Assembly: GCA_021832495.1 (NCBI GenBank)
Contig: JAKBKR010000132.1
Coordinates: 1-6,235 of the forward strand
DNA length: 6,235 nt
Reading direction: 5' to 3'
Source: a bacterium
Lineage (GTDB): Archaea > Thermoplasmatota > Thermoplasmata > Lutacidiplasmatales > UBA184
A program made the translations under genes and the position numbers. Under the pieces are notes generated by a model that made no database searches, was not told the origin of the DNA, and was given only the letters and a program-made list of their open reading frames with translations. Of the stretch, positions 1 through 5,473 are shown piece by piece (positions within the stretch are counted from its first letter, which is position 1; each line of letters opens with the position of its first letter).

Positions 1-145
1 TCGGGACCTTTGCGGGTTCCAGGATGCCGTGCTTCTGCCGCAGCGCCCGGTACCCGGGAAGGTACCTTCCCGCCTGGCGCATGAGCCATACCGGGGTCGC
101 GTCGGACCGTTCCCCTTTCAGGGCTTGGAGAAAGCGGTCGGTCAT
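1..145 (-). CDS. hemE: Uroporphyrinogen decarboxylase, N-terminal part (cut by window edge)
   Basis: Only the first 48 codons are in the window; the gene runs off the left edge. HemE decarboxylates the four acetate side chains of uroporphyrinogen III to give coproporphyrinogen III, in the cytoplasm. The visible N-terminus has the family's opening: a start of the type MTDRFLxAL, then PVWLMRQAGRYLPGYRALR at about residues 18-36, which includes the Arg-Gln-Ala-Gly-Arg substrate-binding signature. The start ATG lies in the four-base ATGA shared with the cobA stop, so translation is probably coupled. No strong Shine-Dalgarno is seen, only a weak GGTGG further upstream. Most archaea that make haem by the sirohaem route lack hemE, so its presence is informative if the host is archaeal. 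Family identity is secure; whether the rest of the gene is intact cannot be seen. Confidence 0.93.
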   Translation of the reverse strand, partial: MTDRFLQALKGERSDATPVWLMRQAGRYLPGYRALRQKHGILEPAKVP

Positions 146-915
146 GGGAGGGCCGCCACCTTCCCCACGATGAGGAGCGCAGGAGAGGTCACTTTCTTCT
201 TGCGGGCGAGGGCGGGAAGCTTTCCGAGCGTGGTGCGGAGCACCTGCTGCTTGGATGTGGCCCCCGAGACGATCAAGGCCGCGGGCTCATCGGGTCCCCG
301 CACCTTCTGAAGTTCCTTGGCAATGAGGTCGAGTTTCTTGACCACCATGACCCCGATGAGGGTGTCGCAGGCTAGGGCGAGCCGTTCCAGAGGGACGCCA
401 TCGGAGGTGGCTCCCTGGCCGAGTTCGCCCGTGAAGACACCGAAGGTGCTTGCGGTACCCCGGTGCAACACCGGGATTCCCGCGATCGTAGGCAGTCCCG
501 TCACGCTGGAGACCCCCGGGAGGCAGCGGACCGATATCCCTGCCTTCTCCAAGAACTGCCGCTCATCGTACCCCCGCCCGTAGATGTACGGGTCGCCCCC
601 CTTCCATCGGAGGACTCTGCGCCCCTTGCTGGCGTGTTCCAGTAGGATGGAGTTGATCCGATCCTGTTGGACCTTCCGGCGTGGTCCCTTGCCCGCATAG
701 ATCAACTCCGCTCCTTTCTGGGCGTGCTGGAAGATGCGGTGGTCCGTAAGCCGGTCGTAGACGATGACATCGGCCTTCCTGAGGTAGGAGAGGGCGAGAA
801 GCGTCACGTGCCCGACGTCCCCGGGACCTGCTCCGGTGACCACCACCTCCCCCGGGAGGAACTGGACAGCGGGGAGCCAGTCTCGGGGAGCCTGGGCCTT
901 CACCGTTCTTCCCAT
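142..915 (-). CDS. cobA: Uroporphyrinogen-III C-methyltransferase (SUMT)
   Basis: 257 residues, cytoplasmic. Uses two S-adenosylmethionine molecules to methylate uroporphyrinogen III at C2 and C7, giving precorrin-2 for sirohaem, cobamides and, in many archaea, haem. Visible motifs are the glycine-rich GAGPGD at 28-33, YDRLTD at 53-58, the SAM-binding KGGDPYIYGRG at 105-115, PGVSSVTGLPTIAGIP at 133-148 with HRG at 151-153, and the closing SPALLIVGKV. There is no fused HemD or CysG-type dehydrogenase domain. The N-terminus is about 20 residues longer than many SUMTs, but the ATG is supported by a strong AGGAGG four bases upstream. The gene overlaps the hemC 3' end by 16 nt and the hemE start by 4 nt, so it sits in the middle of a tetrapyrrole operon. 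A cobalamin-pathway methyltransferase such as CobI or CobM is less likely, because the GGDPxxYGRG and PGVSS signatures are those of SUMT. Confidence 0.95.
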   Translation of the reverse strand: MGRTVKAQAPRDWLPAVQFLPGEVVVTGAGPGDVGHVTLLALSYLRKADVIVYDRLTDHRIFQHAQKGAELIYAGKGPRRKVQQDRINSILLEHASKGRRVLRWKGGDPYIYGRGYDERQFLEKAGISVRCLPGVSSVTGLPTIAGIPVLHRGTASTFGVFTGELGQGATSDGVPLERLALACDTLIGVMVVKKLDLIAKELQKVRGPDEPAALIVSGATSKQQVLRTTLGKLPALARKKKVTSPALLIVGKVAALP

Positions 916-1814
916 GGCTCCTCCTGGAGGCGCTTAGCGGCGTAAACACCGAGTTCCTCCGGTCCCCGTCCCTCGCTTGGGATCGTGACCCTTCGGCGGG
1001 CGGTTCCCTTCTCCTCCCACTCCGCTGCGGTGAAGGAGGGGGTGGCTCGGTGGGCCTGGCCGCCTAAAGGACGAGAGCATCCTCCTCCCATTGTCTGCAA
1101 GAACGCCCGTTCCGCCAAGAGCTCCCACCAGGTGTGGGGGGCGGCATCGCGCAGCTTCGAAAAGGTTTCCCGGTCCTTCGTGCGTGCGACGAAAGCCACG
1201 ACCCCCTGCCCCGGTGCGGGCGGACATAGGGTGACCGGGATCCGGCGGACGGGAACGTTGAGGCCGAGTCGGGTTACCCCCGCTTCGGCCAACACGAGCA
1301 CATCGCACTCTCCCTCCCCGAGCTTCCGGACCCGGGTCCCCACGTTGCCGCGGACGGGGACGGTCGTGACCCCGGGAGAGTGGTAGAGCACCATCGCCCG
1401 ACGACGCGCACTGGAGGTCCCGACGATGAGACCGTCGGGAAGGCGACCGATGGGGGGAGGGGTCTTCTCCCGTCCCACGAGGACGTCGGCCGAGGGCCCT
1501 CGGTCCAGTGCCGCAACGAGCGCGAGTCCCTTGGGAAGGTCCGTAGGGATGTCCTTGAGGGAGTGCACCCCGAGATCAGCCCTTCCATCGAGGACTGCCT
1601 CGTCGACCTCCTTCTCGAAGACCCCTGGCGTGGGAAGGTCCTCGAAGCTCTGCTTCCGCGACCGGTCCCCGGTCGTGGTGATCCAGAGTTCCTTGAGCTC
1701 CCTCCCGGGAAAGTGGTGGAGGAGGGCTTCTTTCGCGAGCCCGGACTGGATGCGGCTCAGCGGGCTACCCCGGGCCGCGAGCGTGAGGGTTCGGGACGCT
1801 GGAGTGGTGGGCAT
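900..1814 (-). CDS. hemC: Porphobilinogen deaminase (hydroxymethylbilane synthase)
   Basis: 304 residues, a normal length for the family. Polymerises four porphobilinogen units into hydroxymethylbilane in the cytoplasm. Seen in order: the N-terminal AARGSPLSRIQ at 13-23; VHSLKDIPTDLP at 83-94, whose Asp88 matches the catalytic Asp84 of E. coli HemC; GTSSARR at 132-138, with the arginines that bind substrate carboxylates; APGQG at 200-204; and ERAFLQTMGGGCSRPLGG at 235-252, where Cys246 is the expected attachment site of the dipyrromethane cofactor. All key residues are present. It is the first gene of the hemC-cobA-hemE unit. The ATG at 1814 fits the usual N-terminus and has no clear Shine-Dalgarno; a 13-codon ORF in the same frame stops one codon before it. 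hemD, often next to hemC, is absent here. Confidence 0.97.
   Translation of the reverse strand: MPTTPASRTLTLAARGSPLSRIQSGLAKEALLHHFPGRELKELWITTTGDRSRKQSFEDLPTPGVFEKEVDEAVLDGRADLGVHSLKDIPTDLPKGLALVAALDRGPSADVLVGREKTPPPIGRLPDGLIVGTSSARRRAMVLYHSPGVTTVPVRGNVGTRVRKLGEGECDVLVLAEAGVTRLGLNVPVRRIPVTLCPPAPGQGVVAFVARTKDRETFSKLRDAAPHTWWELLAERAFLQTMGGGCSRPLGGQAHRATPSFTAAEWEEKGTARRRVTIPSEGRGPEELGVYAAKRLQEEPWEER
918..925 (-). promoter_or_regulatory. Shine-Dalgarno of cobA inside hemC
   Basis: The minus strand reads AGGAGGAG followed by CC and the cobA ATG. It is encoded by the Gln-Glu-Glu codons near the hemC C-terminus. It fixes the cobA start and shows that this host uses anti-Shine-Dalgarno pairing for internal operon genes. 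Confidence 0.8.
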
Positions 1815-1817
1815 GGG

Positions 1818-1859
1818 TCAGGATGCGTTCCAGAGAAAGCCGGAATCCTTCTTAGCCAT
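1818..1859 (-). other. Possible 13-codon upstream ORF in the hemC leader
   Basis: ATG at 1859 to TGA at 1820-1818, encoding MAKKDSGFLWNAS. It is in the same frame as hemC and ends one codon (CCC) before the hemC ATG. It could be a leader peptide whose translation affects hemC, or chance. No Shine-Dalgarno precedes it and no family is recognisable. The closeness to hemC is seen; the function is unknown. Confidence 0.2.
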
Positions 1860-1876
1860 GATGTAGGGGGAGTCTA

Positions 1877-1894
1877 CCGGGGAACCCGGGGAAC
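1877..1894. repeat. Perfect 9-bp tandem duplication in the hemC leader
   Basis: Two back-to-back copies of CCGGGGAAC (GTTCCCCGG on the hemC sense strand), 63-80 nt upstream of the hemC ATG. It could be a pair of protein-binding half sites or simple slippage; the sequence alone does not decide. Confidence 0.5.
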
Positions 1895-1916
1895 TCAGAT
1901 CGCTCGACATCGGTGG

Positions 1917-1937
1917 CGGACCTTCACAAGAGGTCCG
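1917..1937. repeat. Perfect 7-bp inverted repeat (hairpin or operator)
   Basis: CGGACCT at 1917-1923 and AGGTCCG at 1931-1937, separated by the 7-nt loop TCACAAG. With a 2-nt bulge the stem can extend by TGG/CCA on the outside. It lies about 105 nt upstream of the hemC start, so it could be a dyad operator or a structure at the 5' end of the hemC leader. It has no T-tract. The loop lacks the T33 and TTC signatures of tRNA anticodon and T arms, so it is not part of a tRNA. Confidence 0.5.
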
Positions 1938-1963
1938 TGCCAGTAACTTCGGGGGGGAGAACA

Positions 1964-1972
1964 CCGTAAATC
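1964..1972 (-). promoter_or_regulatory. Tentative TATA-like element for hemC
   Basis: The minus strand reads GATTTACGG, one of the few AT-rich spots upstream of hemC. If it is a TATA box, archaeal spacing would put transcription start near 1942, leaving a leader of roughly 125 nt that begins just before the 7-bp hairpin and includes the tandem repeat and short ORF. The match is weak, and no better candidate is nearer to hemC. Confidence 0.2.
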
Positions 1973-1988
1973 ATCAGGAGGCTATTGT

Positions 1989-2102
1989 ATGGGTCGTGCA
2001 GAGGAGTCTGACCCTGGCTTTCCGGCCTCAATGAAGCCAAGGTCCTTTCCCTCTCGGATAACGCAGCGCGTGTCGGAACGAGCCTGCTGTCATTGGACCT
2101 GA
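1989..2102 (+). CDS. Hypothetical 37-residue small protein (doubtful)
   Basis: ATG at 1989 to TGA at 2100-2102. A full AGGAGG at 1976-1981 sits seven bases before the ATG, close to ideal spacing, and this is the main reason to list it. The product begins MGRAEESDPGF, is rich in Arg, Ser and Pro, and ends in RACCHWT with a Cys-Cys-His cluster. It has no membrane segment and no family I recognise. The only AT-rich box nearby (about 1968) is too close to act as its promoter while leaving the ribosome site in the message, so it would need transcription from further upstream. Chance is a real alternative, since such short ORFs are common in GC-rich spacers. Confidence 0.2.
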   Translation: MGRAEESDPGFPASMKPRSFPSRITQRVSERACCHWT

Positions 2103-2245
2103 CACCCGGGGAAGAACGGATCCGGCCGGTTAGTTGGGGAAGGATGGAGAACCTGCGTTTGCGCGGAGTCGTGCTGAATCATGGGCGATGGCCGATGGGC
2201 GACGGGAGGAATTCTCAGGTCGTCGCGACAGTTCGTCGAGCAATC

Positions 2246-2253
2246 GTAATATG
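2246..2253 (+). promoter_or_regulatory. TATA-like box for the zinc-ribbon gene
   Basis: GTAATATG lies in an AT-richer patch about 35 nt before the ATG at 2285. At archaeal spacing, transcription would start near 2275 and leave a leader of about 10 nt. The GAAGGT at 2274-2279, five bases before the ATG, is a partial Shine-Dalgarno. A bacterial -10 reading is possible, but I see no convincing -35 partner. Confidence 0.4.
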
Positions 2254-2284
2254 CCAAGGATCCAATGATTTGTGAAGGTAAAAG

Positions 2285-2791
2285 ATGGCGTCTGTATTGT
2301 GTCCGCGTTGCGGTACGCCCCACCCGACGAATGCGGAATATTGCATGAAGTGCGGAGGACCCATGGCTCCTCCGCCTCCCGTTGTGGTCTATCACCAACC
2401 CCCTCCTCCCAGGGACGGACACGGGGCGGTGGTGGTCGTCGTGGTGTTGCTTGTCGTTGTTTTCGTGGTGTTGGTCGGTTTGAGCTTCATTGGGGTGGGT
2501 CCCCTTGCAGGTATTGTGGGAGACGCGGGATCGATCAACATCGATGTGACCCACGCCGGCGTGAACACGATCAGCGCCACCGTTCTGGTCAACGGAAATC
2601 AGGTTGCGAGCTTCAGTGTGGCACCTCAGTCCACCGTCGGGTACACCTACACCGCCCATTGGACCGGGAACGGGTGCTACTCGGCCACGGTGACCGCGGA
2701 CGGAACCGGGGGACTCCTGGGCCCAACAAGCGTCAGCAAGCAAACCTCCGTGTGCAACGGGAACACCGTAACCGTAGATCTCACGGTGTAG
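2285..2791 (+). CDS. Zinc-ribbon, single-pass membrane protein of unknown function
   Basis: 168 residues in three parts. Residues 1-26 form a zinc ribbon with CPRC at 6-9 and CMKC at 20-23, four cysteines able to hold one Zn. Residues 28-43 are a proline-rich linker with two PPPP runs. Residues about 48-70 are one very Val-rich membrane helix. Residues 71-168 are a beta-rich, Ser/Thr/Val-rich domain with only two cysteines (131 and 157), which could form a disulfide if it lies outside the cell, as expected with the ribbon in the cytoplasm. There is no signal peptide ahead of the ribbon and no catalytic motif. N-terminal zinc ribbons joined to one helix are common in archaea, but I know no assigned role for this arrangement. 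The ATG is supported by GAAGGT five bases upstream. It is the only confident plus-strand gene, divergent from hemC and convergent with citrate synthase. Confidence 0.85.
   Translation: MASVLCPRCGTPHPTNAEYCMKCGGPMAPPPPVVVYHQPPPPRDGHGAVVVVVVLLVVVFVVLVGLSFIGVGPLAGIVGDAGSINIDVTHAGVNTISATVLVNGNQVASFSVAPQSTVGYTYTAHWTGNGCYSATVTADGTGGLLGPTSVSKQTSVCNGNTVTVDLTV
2763..2789 (+). repeat. Inverted repeat at the 3' end of the zinc-ribbon gene
   Basis: ACACCGT at 2763-2769 pairs perfectly with ACGGTGT at 2783-2789 across a 13-nt loop, and the repeat reaches the first base of the TAG stop. It may stabilise the transcript end; it may also be coincidence of codon choice. Confidence 0.35.
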
Positions 2792-2810
2792 GGCACAGGC
2801 TTCGGAGTAC

Positions 2811-2824
2811 GGGGCTCCTGCCCC
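2811..2824 (+). terminator. Small GC hairpin after the zinc-ribbon gene
   Basis: GGGGC and GCCCC enclose a four-base TCCT loop, 20 nt after the stop codon. There is no following T-run, so it is at best a weak intrinsic terminator. Archaeal termination relies on T-tracts, and none is seen in the junction. Confidence 0.25.
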
Positions 2825-2825
2825 A

Positions 2826-2872
2826 GGTCACTTACGCTCCGCCTACCGTGACCGGGCGGCTAGATGACCCGG
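2826..2872. repeat. Overlapping inverted repeats in the convergent junction
   Basis: GGTCAC at 2826-2831 pairs with GTGACC at 2848-2853 (16-nt loop). CCGGG at 2852-2856 pairs with CCCGG at 2868-2872 (11-nt loop). The two share bases 2852-2853, so only one can fully form. They lie between the zinc-ribbon stop and the citrate synthase stop and may mark the 3' ends of both transcripts. The 85-nt junction holds nothing else recognisable. Confidence 0.3.
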
Positions 2873-2876
2873 CCCT

Positions 2877-4148
2877 TCAAAGGTGCCGTTCTTCCTTTCC
2901 CAGGTAGACCTGCTTCGGGCGGACGATCCGCTGCTCGGCGTCCGAGACCATCTCTTGCCACTGGGCGAGCCAGCCGGACATGCGCGGGATGTCGAAGAGC
3001 ACCGGGAACATGTCGACGGGGAACCCCATCGACTGGTAGATGAGGCCGGAGTAGAAGTCGACGTTCGGGTAGAGGTGGCGGCTGATGAAGTATTCATCGG
3101 AGAGGGCGATCCTCTCGAGCTCGAGGGCGATCTCGAGGAGGGGGTTCTTCCCCGTGATCTCGAAGACCCGGTCGGCCATCTTCTTGATGATGAGCGCCCG
3201 GGGGTCGTAGTTGTGGTAGACCCGGTGGCCGAAGCCCATGAGGCGGCGCTTCCCGGCCTTGACGTCCCGGATGATGTCCGGGATCTTGTCCACCTTGCCG
3301 ATCTCCTCGAGCATACGGACCACGGCCTCGTTGGCGCCCCCGTGCAGGGGACCGTAGAGCGCCGCGGAAGCGGCCGCCGCACAGCTGTAGGGGTCCGCGA
3401 GGGAGCTCCCTACGCTCCGCATGGCGTTCGTGCTGCAGTTCTGCTCGTGGTCGGCGTGGAGCACGAAGAGGAGGTCGAGGGCCTTCGCGAGATCGGGGTT
3501 CACCTCGTAGCGGCTCGAGGTCGAGGGGCGGAAGACCATGGAGAGGAAGTTCTCGGCGTAGGAGAGGTCGTTGCTCGGGTCGATGAAGGAGCGGCCCTGG
3601 GAGTGGCGGTAGGCGAAGGCCGCGATGGTCGGGATCTTGGCGATCAGCCGGTAGATCTGGAGCCGACGGGAGGCCTCGTCCCGGACGTTCTTCGCATCGG
3701 GGTAGAAGGTGGAGAGCGCCCCCAGGGTCCCGACGAGGATCCCCATCGGGTGGGCGTCGTAGCGGAACCCATCCAAGAAGACCTTGAGGTTCTCGTGGAG
3801 GAGGGTGTGGATGGTGATGTGATGCGCCCACTCGTTGAGCTGGGTCGCGCTCGGGAGCTCCCCGTGGATGAGGAGGTAGGCGACCTCGAGGTAGGACTTC
3901 TTCCCCGCAAGCTCCTCGATGGGATACCCCCGGTAGCGCAGGATCCCCTTGTCCCCGTCGATGTAGGTGATCGTGCTCTTGCAGACCGCGGTGTTCACGA
4001 GGCCGGGGTCGTAGGAGACGAGCCCGGTGTCCCCTTCCGCCGCGTGGATCTGCTCCAGGTCCGACGCGCGAATATGGTCCCCCTCAATGGGCACTTCGTA
4101 AACTTTTCCCGTCCGATTATCTTTGATACTGAGCGAATTTTGTGCCAT
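2877..4148 (-). CDS. gltA: Citrate synthase, bacterial GltA-like form
   Basis: 423 residues from the ATG at 4148. Condenses acetyl-CoA with oxaloacetate to citrate, the entry step of the TCA cycle, in the cytoplasm. Catalytic residues are His269 in GPLHGGANEA, His308 in GFGHRVY and Asp364 in PNVDFYSG, with HADHEQN at 231-237 and substrate-contact arginines near 317, 389 and 410. Length and motif order match E. coli GltA (about 427 residues, hexameric form) rather than the roughly 380-residue enzymes of many archaea. The N-terminal beta region (about 1-45) typical of the large form is present. A TTG at 4166 would add six residues, but it lies upstream of where transcription should start from the TATA-like box at 4186-4192, so the ATG is preferred. 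Codons are strongly G/C-ending, which leaves a long meaningless ORF on the other strand. It lies 62 nt after hutI. A 2-methylcitrate synthase is possible but less likely given the GltA-like ends. Confidence 0.93.
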   Translation of the reverse strand: MAQNSLSIKDNRTGKVYEVPIEGDHIRASDLEQIHAAEGDTGLVSYDPGLVNTAVCKSTITYIDGDKGILRYRGYPIEELAGKKSYLEVAYLLIHGELPSATQLNEWAHHITIHTLLHENLKVFLDGFRYDAHPMGILVGTLGALSTFYPDAKNVRDEASRRLQIYRLIAKIPTIAAFAYRHSQGRSFIDPSNDLSYAENFLSMVFRPSTSSRYEVNPDLAKALDLLFVLHADHEQNCSTNAMRSVGSSLADPYSCAAAASAALYGPLHGGANEAVVRMLEEIGKVDKIPDIIRDVKAGKRRLMGFGHRVYHNYDPRALIIKKMADRVFEITGKNPLLEIALELERIALSDEYFISRHLYPNVDFYSGLIYQSMGFPVDMFPVLFDIPRMSGWLAQWQEMVSDAEQRIVRPKQVYLGKEERHL

Positions 4149-4185
4149 GGGTTTCACGCTCGACAACTAACGAATTGGGTTTTGA

Positions 4186-4192
4186 GATAAAG
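4186..4192 (-). promoter_or_regulatory. TATA-like box for citrate synthase
   Basis: The minus strand reads CTTTATC, preceded by purine-rich GCAAGGTAG that could serve as a BRE. Its centre is 40 nt before the ATG at 4148. Start of transcription about 26 nt downstream would leave a leader of about 13 nt. This suggests separate transcription from hutI, although readthrough is possible. Confidence 0.4.
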
Positions 4193-4200
4193 CTACCTTG

Positions 4201-4219
4201 CACGCCCCCCTCAGGCGTG
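4201..4219. repeat. Hairpin across the hutI stop codon
   Basis: CACGCC at 4201-4206 and GGCGTG at 4214-4219 form a perfect 6-bp stem with a 7-nt loop that contains the hutI TGA. It separates hutI from the citrate synthase promoter patch. There is no T-tract, so a terminator role is uncertain; blocking or slowing readthrough is an inference. Confidence 0.35.
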
Positions 4220-5473
4220 AGGGAGGCTCTGCCCGGCGAGGAAGACCTCGGTGGGCGGCGGGGCGGTGAGCCGGTATCCCAGGTGCTCCGGCCCGGGCAG
4301 GTCGAACACCGTGAGGTCCGCCCGTGCGCCGGGGACGAGGCGCCCCGCTTCGGGGAGGCCGATGGCGACCGCGGCGTTCACCGTAGCGGCGGTCAGCGCC
4401 TCGGCCGGGGTCAAGTGCCCCGAATAGACGGCGTGGGAGATCACGAGGGGCATCCCCTCGACCCAGGAGTTCGGACAGAGATCGGAGCCTAGGGCCACGG
4501 GTACCCCGGCATCGACAAGTTCCCGGCCCTTCGAACGTCCGGGGGCGAGGGAAGCGAAAGGAGTGAGGGGAAGGAGGACCCCGATGACGCCGGCCCGCGC
4601 GAGCTGGCCGATGTCGGTCTCGGAGACGGCGAGGAGGTGGTCGGCGCTGACGGCCCGGACCTCCGCGGCGACGGCGGACCCTCCTCCCGAGGAGAACTCG
4701 TCCGCATGGATCTTGGCGGCAAGTCCCGCGGCCTTGCCTGCAACGAGGATCCAGCGTGACTCCTCGGCGGTGAAGAACCCCTCCTCGCAGAAGACATCGC
4801 AGAAGCGAGCGATCCCCTGCTGGGCCACCGCCGGGATCTGGTGGCGCACGAGGTCGTTCACGTACGCCTCCCGGCTCTTCTCGTGCTCGGGCGGGATGGC
4901 GTGGGCCCCGAGGAACGTCGGGACGATCTGGGCCGGGGTCGCCCCTGCCAGCTTGCGGATCACACGCAGGATCTTGAGTTCGGAAGCGAGGTTGAGCCCG
5001 TACCCGCTCTTCGCCTCCAAGGAGGTGGTCCCCCACCGCAGGAGTCGGTGGAGGCGCGCAAGCGCATCCCGGTACAGGGTTGCCTCGGAGGCTTTCCGGG
5101 TCTCGCGGACCGTCCGGAAGAGTCCGCCCCCGATCCGGGCGATGTCGAGGTAGCTCTCGCCCAGGATCTTCCGGCCAACCTCTCCCGAGCGGTCACCCGC
5201 GAAGACGAGGTGGGTATGCGCGTCGATGAGCCCTGGAAGGAGAGTCCCTCCAGAGAACTCCCGCCGCTTCCCCCCCTTCCGGAGGGTCACTTCCCTGCGG
5301 AGCCGGGAGCGGGGACCGATCCAGGCGATCCGACCCTCCGAGATGGCGACCGCGGGATGCTCGAGCAGGGAGAGTTCTCCCATCTCCTTCCCCCGCCGGG
5401 GAAGGTCTCCCTCAGCGAGGGTTGCGGCGACATCGAGGCCCGTGAGGATCGTGTCCGCCCGGACCATGGTCAC
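4211..5473 (-). CDS. hutI: Imidazolonepropionase
   Basis: 420 residues, amidohydrolase superfamily, cytoplasmic. Hydrolyses 4-imidazolone-5-propanoate to N-formimino-L-glutamate, the third step of histidine breakdown. Visible: GLIDAHTHLVFAGDRSGE at 81-98 with metal ligands His86 and His88; RIGGGL at 113-118; SGYGLN at 156-161; LGAHA at 188-192; KIHADEF at 254-260 with ligand His256; SADHL at 276-280 with His279; and GSDLCPNSW at 329-337 with metal ligand Asp331. This set is specific for HutI within the superfamily. Length is normal. The start is either the GTG at 5473, whose GTGA overlaps the rnz stop, or the ATG at 5467 two codons later, which has GGTGA just before it. No hutH, hutU or hutG is in view. 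HutI occurs in Thermoplasma-type archaea as well as bacteria, so it does not decide the host. Confidence 0.95.
   Translation of the reverse strand: MTMVRADTILTGLDVAATLAEGDLPRRGKEMGELSLLEHPAVAISEGRIAWIGPRSRLRREVTLRKGGKRREFSGGTLLPGLIDAHTHLVFAGDRSGEVGRKILGESYLDIARIGGGLFRTVRETRKASEATLYRDALARLHRLLRWGTTSLEAKSGYGLNLASELKILRVIRKLAGATPAQIVPTFLGAHAIPPEHEKSREAYVNDLVRHQIPAVAQQGIARFCDVFCEEGFFTAEESRWILVAGKAAGLAAKIHADEFSSGGGSAVAAEVRAVSADHLLAVSETDIGQLARAGVIGVLLPLTPFASLAPGRSKGRELVDAGVPVALGSDLCPNSWVEGMPLVISHAVYSGHLTPAEALTAATVNAAVAIGLPEAGRLVPGARADLTVFDLPGPEHLGYRLTAPPPTEVFLAGQSLPHA

Larger units (their letters stand above)
1815..2284. other. 470-nt divergent intergenic region
   Basis: This lies between hemC (leftward) and the zinc-ribbon gene (rightward). 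I see no recognisable protein family, tRNA, rRNA or insertion sequence in it. It contains a short ORF abutting hemC, a 9-bp tandem repeat, a 7-bp hairpin, an AT-rich spot near 1964-1972, a 37-codon ORF with a good ribosome binding site, and an imperfect 14-bp duplication at 2181-2208 (two copies beginning ATGGGCGA). A TATA-like box near 2247 serves the rightward gene. The region is long for such a gene-dense window. Confidence 0.6.

Noticed and set aside
1913..1942. Hairpin ending near CCA considered as part of a tRNA
   Set aside because: The 7-nt loop TCACAAG lacks the conserved T33 of anticodon loops and the TTC of T loops, and no matching D arm or acceptor stem is found in the flanks.
1380..1946. 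188-codon plus-strand open frame opposite hemC and its leader
   Set aside because: Antisense to well-supported hemC, with no recognisable domain and no ribosome binding site; taken as a composition shadow.
2093..2275. 60-codon frame with a TTG start in the intergenic region
   Set aside because: It has no Shine-Dalgarno at the TTG, no recognisable motif, ordinary intergenic composition, and would run over the promoter of the zinc-ribbon gene.
4149..4166. Upstream TTG start adding six residues to citrate synthase
   Set aside because: It lies at or before the expected transcription start from the box at 4186-4192, has no ribosome site, and the ATG at 4148 gives the usual GltA-like N-terminus.
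2883..4190. 435-codon open frame on the plus strand, opposite citrate synthase
   Set aside because: Its product is a run of Glu/Val/Arg-rich sequence with no family features. It arises because the citrate synthase codons nearly all end in G or C, which removes stops from the opposite strand. The minus-strand frame carries all catalytic residues.
4167..5036. 289-codon minus-strand open frame overlapping hutI in another frame
   Set aside because: The product is Arg/Pro/Gly-rich, low-complexity sequence typical of an off-frame reading of GC-rich DNA. The hutI frame has the full motif set over the same stretch.
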